This document shows positions 32,183 to 36,151 of a stretch of 36,151 bases of DNA, piece after piece (position 1 is the first letter of the stretch; the number at the start of each line of letters is the position of its first letter). The notes beneath the pieces are model-generated. The model saw only the letters and a list, made by a program, of their open reading frames with translations. It ran no database searches and was not told the DNA's origin. A program made the translations under genes and the position numbers. Source of the DNA: JBCDAP01 sp038747915 (GTDB taxonomy: Bacteria > Planctomycetota > Phycisphaerae > Phycisphaerales > UBA1924); the NCBI GenBank assembly GCA_038747915.1, contig JBCDJJ010000034.1, forward strand, positions 1 through 36,151, in the 5' to 3' direction.

Positions 32183-33259
32183 TCAAGCCGGCGGACCGGG
32201 TCGCGAGGCCGCGATCGCCTCGAAGAGGGTCGCGGCGTCGAAGCTGTCGGGCGTCCGGACCGGCCGGTCGCCGCTCACCTCGGCTGAGTCGGCGCCCCGG
32301 TCCAGGCGGCCGAGGTAGAGGTCGAGGTCGTCGACGTCGATCACGCCGCTCCCGTCGACATCGGCCGACTTCACACGGTGCTCGAGACCGGGGTAGGCCA
32401 GTTGGGCGCCGATCTCGCGGGGCGGGATCGGCTCGCCACGGAGGTGGATGTCGAAGAACACCCGCGTGCTCTGGGCGATGTAAGCGTCCTCCTCCGGCGT
32501 GCCGCTCGACCACAGCGTGCTGTGCCCGGCCCCCGGCAGAATGGTGGTGTACTTGGGCGTGGTGATGGTGGAGCGCTGGAACGGCTGGAGTCGCCAGTCC
32601 TCACCCCGGAAGGCGCCAAGGGCGTTGGCGTCGAGCTCGAGCTCGCCGATCAGCGTGTAGACGGGGATGGTGATCGGTCGCCAGGTGTTCTCCTCGACCC
32701 CGAAGTCGAAGGCGCCGAACTGGCTGTCGCCCTGCGGGCTCAGGCCGGCGATCGCGTCGATCCGCTCGTCGCGGTAGGTGCCGTGGGTGAAGGTCGCGCC
32801 GGCGACCGCGTGGGCGGTGTAGGCCCCGTAGGAGTGCCCGATGTGGCCGATGCGCTCGAGATCGGGCGTCGCGCCCGCGTCGAGCGGCAGCGGGAAGAAG
32901 CCGTCGGTGAGGCGGTCGAGCACGAAGGTGACGTCCGCCGGCCGGTCGGTGAGCTGGGACGCGCCGGGGCCCGACGCGAGGTGGCCGATGTGGATGGCGA
33001 GGTAGCTGTGGGCGGCGTAGGTCGAGCCGAGGTGCTCGGCCCGCTGATACCCGGTGAGACTGCCCGCGCCGCCGTGGGAGACCAGGATGACGGGCAGGGG
33101 CCCGCCGGCCTGGTCGTCGTAGTAGACGCGGTAGGGGATCAGGCGGTTTCGCGACGTGTCGAAGACGGCATCTTCGAAGATCTGCACTTCGGCGAGGGCC
33201 GGCGCACCGATGGACGCGCTCGCAGCGGCACCGGCGAGCGCCCGGCGGATCGGGGTCAT
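32183..33259 (-). CDS. Secreted alpha/beta-hydrolase with dockerin-like end
   Basis: 358 residues. Signal peptide 1-23 (ALAGAAASASIGAPALA). The fold is alpha/beta-hydrolase of the chlorophyllase/PET-hydrolase-like kind: oxyanion loop SHGGAG at 61-66, nucleophile Ser143 in GHSYG, a likely acid Asp210 in GELELD, and His246 in GAGHSTLW, so the triad appears complete. From about 298 a calcium loop DVDGSGVIDVDDLDLYLG gives half of a type I dockerin, as on many planctomycete exported proteins. An extracellular esterase or lipase is likely; the substrate is unknown. AGGAG eight bases before ATG 33259 fixes the start. It is divergent from atpD. Confidence 0.85.
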   Translation of the reverse strand: MTPIRRALAGAAASASIGAPALAEVQIFEDAVFDTSRNRLIPYRVYYDDQAGGPLPVILVSHGGAGSLTGYQRAEHLGSTYAAHSYLAIHIGHLASGPGASQLTDRPADVTFVLDRLTDGFFPLPLDAGATPDLERIGHIGHSYGAYTAHAVAGATFTHGTYRDERIDAIAGLSPQGDSQFGAFDFGVEENTWRPITIPVYTLIGELELDANALGAFRGEDWRLQPFQRSTITTPKYTTILPGAGHSTLWSSGTPEEDAYIAQSTRVFFDIHLRGEPIPPREIGAQLAYPGLEHRVKSADVDGSGVIDVDDLDLYLGRLDRGADSAEVSGDRPVRTPDSFDAATLFEAIAASRPGPPA

Positions 33260-33385
33260 GGGGCGGTCTCCTTCGGACTCGCCCAGGCCAACGCGGCAAG
33301 TGGTGCGGGCATTGCATCGGGGTGGGTTCTGGGCGTCACCGGCGGGGCTGAGAGCGGGGCGGGCGTGCCGCTACACTGCCCGCCC

Positions 33386-33403
33386 GGCGGGCCTCGGCCC
33401 GCC
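33386..33403 (+). promoter_or_regulatory. Hairpin in the atpD leader
   Basis: GGCGGGC (33386-33392) and GCCCGCC (33397-33403) with loop CTCG, ending 44 bases before the atpD ATG. TACACT at 33372-33377 could be a -10 box, but no -35 is convincing. Confidence 0.4.
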
Positions 33404-33447
33404 CCTTCGAGTTGTCGCTTCGTCCGCCCACGCACCCGAGGTCGTTC

Positions 33448-34890
33448 ATGTCCGTCCAAGGCACCGTCACACAGGTCATCGGCTCCACTTTCGACGCCCG
33501 ATTCCCCGAGGATCAGCTGCCCAACATCTATGACGCGGTCCAGATCGTCACGCAGACCCGCGCGGGGACCGAGCTGAACCTGACCGGTGAGGTGGCCAAG
33601 CACCTCGGCGGCGGCAACGTGCGGTGTGTGGCCCTCGGTTCGACCGACGGCCTGACGCGCGGCACCAACTGCACGTCCACCGGGGCGCCGGTCGCGGTGC
33701 CCGTGGGCGAGAAGGTGCTCGGACGCGTCTTCAACCTGCTCGGCGAGCCGATCGATCAGCGCGGCCCCGCCGAGACCGGCGAGCGGCAGCCGATCCACGC
33801 CAAGCCGCCCGAGTTCGATCAGCTCAACCCGCAGACCGAGATCCTGGTGACGGGCATCAAGGTGATCGACCTGCTGTGCCCCTTCGTGCGTGGCGGCAAG
33901 ATCGGGCTGTTCGGCGGCGCGGGTGTCGGCAAGACCGTGATCATCCAGGAGATGATCGCGCGTGTGGCCCGCGAGTTCGGCGGCTACTCCGTGTTCTGCG
34001 GCGTGGGTGAGCGCACGCGTGAGGGCAACGACCTCTGGCTCGAGATGCAGGAGGCCGAGTACACCGACGAGAACGGCAACAAGGCCCACGTGATCGACAA
34101 GGTGGCCATGGTCTTCGGCCAGATGAACGAGCCGCCCGGTGCGCGTCTGCGCGTGGCCCTCTCGGGCCTCACGATGGCCGAGAACTTCCGCGATGCGTCG
34201 GGCAAGGAGACGATGATCTTCGTCGACAACGTGTTTCGCTTCACGCAGGCGGGCTCGGAGGTGTCGGCGTTGCTGGGCCGCATGCCGTCCGCGGTGGGCT
34301 ACCAGCCGACGCTCTCCACCGAGATGGGCGAGCTGCAGGAGCGGATCACCTCGACGAGCAAGGGTGCCATCACCTCGGTGCAGGCCATCTACGTGCCGGC
34401 GGACGACCTGACCGACCCCGCCCCGGCGACGGCCTTTGCTCACCTCGACGCGTTCGTCGTGCTCGAGCGCGGCATCGCCGAGAAGGGCATCTTCCCCGCG
34501 GTCGACCCGCTGGGCTCGACCTCGCGAATCCTCGACCCCGCGATCCTGGGCGAGCGGCACTACGCCTGCTCCCGCCGCGTGCAGCAGATCCTCCAGCGCT
34601 ACAAGGACCTGCAGGACATCATCGCGATCCTCGGCGTCGACGAGCTCTCCGAGGAAGACAAACAGGTCGTGGGCCGCGCCCGCCGCATCGAGCGCTTCCT
34701 CTCCCAGCCCTTCTACGTGGCCGAGGTGTTCACCGGGTTCCCGGGTGTGTACACCACGCTGGAGGACACGATCGACTCGTTCGAGCGGCTGTGCGACGGC
34801 GAGGGCGACGACCTGCCCGAGGGTGCGTTCATGTACGTGAGCACGCTCGATGACGCGAAGGCCAAGGCGGAGAAGATGGCGGCTGGGTGA
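33448..34890 (+). CDS. atpD: F1 ATP synthase subunit beta
   Basis: 480 residues. Catalytic subunit of F1: Walker A GGAGVGKT at 156-163, GVGERTREGNDLW, MIFVDNVFRFTQAGSEVSALLGRMPSAVGYQPTLSTEMG and the DELSEEDKQVV segment of the C-terminal domain. The F-type GERTREGND identity is clear, not V-type. GAGG lies before ATG 33448. The usual partner atpC, as well as atpA and atpG, is absent; behind it follows an unrelated AT-rich gene, so the operon is split or has lost its tail here. Confidence 0.96.
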   Translation: MSVQGTVTQVIGSTFDARFPEDQLPNIYDAVQIVTQTRAGTELNLTGEVAKHLGGGNVRCVALGSTDGLTRGTNCTSTGAPVAVPVGEKVLGRVFNLLGEPIDQRGPAETGERQPIHAKPPEFDQLNPQTEILVTGIKVIDLLCPFVRGGKIGLFGGAGVGKTVIIQEMIARVAREFGGYSVFCGVGERTREGNDLWLEMQEAEYTDENGNKAHVIDKVAMVFGQMNEPPGARLRVALSGLTMAENFRDASGKETMIFVDNVFRFTQAGSEVSALLGRMPSAVGYQPTLSTEMGELQERITSTSKGAITSVQAIYVPADDLTDPAPATAFAHLDAFVVLERGIAEKGIFPAVDPLGSTSRILDPAILGERHYACSRRVQQILQRYKDLQDIIAILGVDELSEEDKQVVGRARRIERFLSQPFYVAEVFTGFPGVYTTLEDTIDSFERLCDGEGDDLPEGAFMYVSTLDDAKAKAEKMAAG

Positions 34891-34929
34891 GCACTCTAAT
34901 TCGCCCGCTATGGAGTGGGTTACATTTCA

Positions 34930-35952
34930 ATGATGCCTGTCATCGCTGTCATCGATTTTGAATATTCACTTTTTCTATTGATGCGGCTGTCACTCTTTGT
35001 TTTCGGAATGGCACTCATTGTCATTGTTGCCAGAAAGACAATAAAAGATGACAATTGCAGCCTGAAACATATTGTACTCTTGTCTCTAAGTACCATTCTT
35101 ATTTTTCTTAGTATATTCGCGGACCGCTCCGGCCAAGTCGAGGCAGGTTTTTTTAAGATTCGTTTTGACACTCATAGTTCGTTGCATGGTGCAGATTTAC
35201 CGGGCATCACTGTGCCGGCGGAAGGTTCTGTAGTCTTTGCATCGCGTCCGTTTTATGGTCTCGAAGAGCCTGTTTCCCATTATAGCGTGGGTTGGGACCC
35301 TTCGTTTGGAAACGTGTCGGGTGAACTCTTAAGTCAGTTTACATCTCCGAGCGGCTTCGATGAGGGTGCAAAAAGAGATATCTTTGCCGGCATGCGTGTG
35401 TCATTGCGAGGAGTTGCTCACGATCTTGGTTACTCGCCGTATGTTGCCAACACTGAATCTTCCGACATGCGGCCCGGGTCGCGGATTCCCACGGGTCGTG
35501 GCCGATTTGTTCAATACGAACCGTTGCCGATCTCGTTCGGTAGCATAGGTATTCTTGAGTCGAACGGTGAGTTCGAAGTTGTAGATAATATTCTAAGTCG
35601 CAGAGTTGACCCATGGGAGTTTCTCTTTGATGAAGAACGGCGAGGCGAACAGGGTGGCGCGTTGGTGTTTGCCGAAGTGCCAGCTCCGCCGCCAATCGAT
35701 TTGGATGATTACGGCCTAATTCTTCAACTCAATGATGTGTACGAGCTGCAGATTCGGTCTGCGGTGGCGGAGTACGAGCTGTCCGGGCGTGCCGCCCGCT
35801 TACTTTCAGTTGGCGGCAGTGCGTACTTATTCGATTCGATGCTCGTTGCTGATATTGTGTTAACTGGGGATGATTTACCCGATACAGCTAGCCTCAACCT
35901 TGGAACATATATTATAGGGGTGCGCTTGACCAACTTTGTGGTACAGCAGTGA
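34930..35952 (+). CDS. AT-rich membrane-anchored protein of unknown function
   Basis: About 340 residues. Two membrane helices lie at the N-terminus (roughly YSLFLLMRLSLFVFGMALIVIV and HIVLLSLSTILIFLSIFA), followed by a soluble part, probably outside, with beta-rich segments and an extension of Pro residues (PAPPPIDLDDYG). No family is recognised. The first 250 bases are markedly AT-rich, unlike atpD. The frame begins at GTG 34915; ATG 34930 is also possible, and a seven-codon reading frame (ATG 34910) stops by overlapping it as ATGA. TCTAAT at 34895-34900 may be a -10 box. It starts about 40 bases behind atpD, where atpC might be expected, and looks acquired. Confidence 0.65.
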   Translation: MMPVIAVIDFEYSLFLLMRLSLFVFGMALIVIVARKTIKDDNCSLKHIVLLSLSTILIFLSIFADRSGQVEAGFFKIRFDTHSSLHGADLPGITVPAEGSVVFASRPFYGLEEPVSHYSVGWDPSFGNVSGELLSQFTSPSGFDEGAKRDIFAGMRVSLRGVAHDLGYSPYVANTESSDMRPGSRIPTGRGRFVQYEPLPISFGSIGILESNGEFEVVDNILSRRVDPWEFLFDEERRGEQGGALVFAEVPAPPPIDLDDYGLILQLNDVYELQIRSAVAEYELSGRAARLLSVGGSAYLFDSMLVADIVLTGDDLPDTASLNLGTYIIGVRLTNFVVQQ

Positions 35953-36060
35953 ACGGGCGGCTGATCTCCGTTGTTTACTCTAGTGTCCCGAGTCTGAATT
36001 TCATTGGCGTTATTTGTTCGGGTCGATGTAGCCTGCACGCACATGTACGGGGGCATCACC

Positions 36061-36151
36061 ATGCCCGGACCAGCCGCCATCGAGATCGAGCTCACCGGGG
36101 ACGACCGGGCCGAACTCAAGCGTTGGGCGCCGGGTGCCACTGGTGGCTTGC
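36061..36151 (+). CDS. IS630-type transposase N-terminus, cut at the window edge
   Basis: The first 30 residues (MPGPAAIEIELTGDDRAEL, then KRWAPGATGGL) match the helix-turn-helix start typical of IS630 transposases up to about AELKRWA. After that the reading enters the family A repeat (from 36134) and no longer looks like transposase. GGGGG precedes ATG 36061; ATG 36043 is in frame too. It may be a remnant truncated by the repeat, but the continuation lies outside the window. The 90 bases upstream (35953-36042) may hold the left element end. Confidence 0.55.
   Translation, partial: MPGPAAIEIELTGDDRAELKRWAPGATGGL
36134..36151. repeat. Palindromic repeat, family A, partial at the window edge
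   Basis: GTGCCACTGGTGGCTTGC repeats bases 14-31 exactly, in the same orientation, after CCGG versus CGCG ahead of it. Only the first half of the first hairpin is in the window. Confidence 0.85.

Noticed and set aside
1..36151. CRISPR array or rRNA genes
   Set aside because: The repeats seen are few, palindromic and far apart, with no regular spacer pattern; no rRNA-like stretch was noticed.

Overview
The window is GC-rich bacterial chromosome (roughly two thirds G+C in most genes) and most likely comes from a planctomycete of the Phycisphaerae type. Supporting signs are the DUF1800/DUF1501 gene pair, very short PEP-CTERM-like and dockerin-like C-termini on secreted proteins, a DUF4914-type protein, an oversized SecA (1337 aa), a futalosine-pathway menaquinone gene, many GTG starts, and two families of palindromic intergenic repeats. 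This placement is from gene content and not from a marker-gene comparison.

Layout. 1-3500: a palindromic repeat doublet, a small lipoprotein, lpdA and a HAD phosphatase. 3500-5430: the DUF4914-like P-loop protein with its own promoter and upstream terminator. 5430-9950: an AT-richer island with three minus-strand genes for secreted proteins (Cys-rich; lamin-tail plus dockerin; Ig-like), read from a near-consensus promoter at 9382-9409. 9958-13014: tRNA-Tyr, sixA, a DUF985 cupin gene, divergent rpiA, and the threonylcarbamoyl-AMP synthase gene. 13066-17529: a TolC-like protein, a secreted SH3-like protein and a pseudopilin-like protein. 17553-22101: tRNA-Thr, mqnB, divergent ribF-nrnA-methyltransferase (each pair coupled by a GTGA overlap) and a PEP-CTERM-like protein. 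22386-25361: DUF1800-DUF1501 operon. 25637-30766: a small signal-peptide ORF that may be a SecM-like sensor, secA and a PilZ gene. 30812-32029: rpsL, a small membrane protein and rpsG. 32183-34890: a secreted alpha/beta-hydrolase divergent from atpD. 34930-36151: an AT-rich membrane-anchored orphan and the start of an IS630-type transposase that runs into a copy of the repeat found at base 1.

How it fits together. Most genes are housekeeping: lipoamide dehydrogenase, ribose-5-phosphate isomerase, tRNA t6A synthesis, flavin synthesis, nanoRNA and pAp turnover, menaquinone, protein export, ribosome and ATP synthase. Accessory content lies in the two AT-rich stretches and in the secreted proteins.

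The points most worth following are: the signal-peptide ORF ending in a polyproline run just upstream of secA; a two-helix membrane protein between rpsL and rpsG; at least five start codons that sit 6-7 bases behind a -10 hexamer (leaderless-type starts); the palindromic repeats placed at gene 3' ends; and a duplicated translation start that makes a ten-codon leader in front of the PilZ gene.
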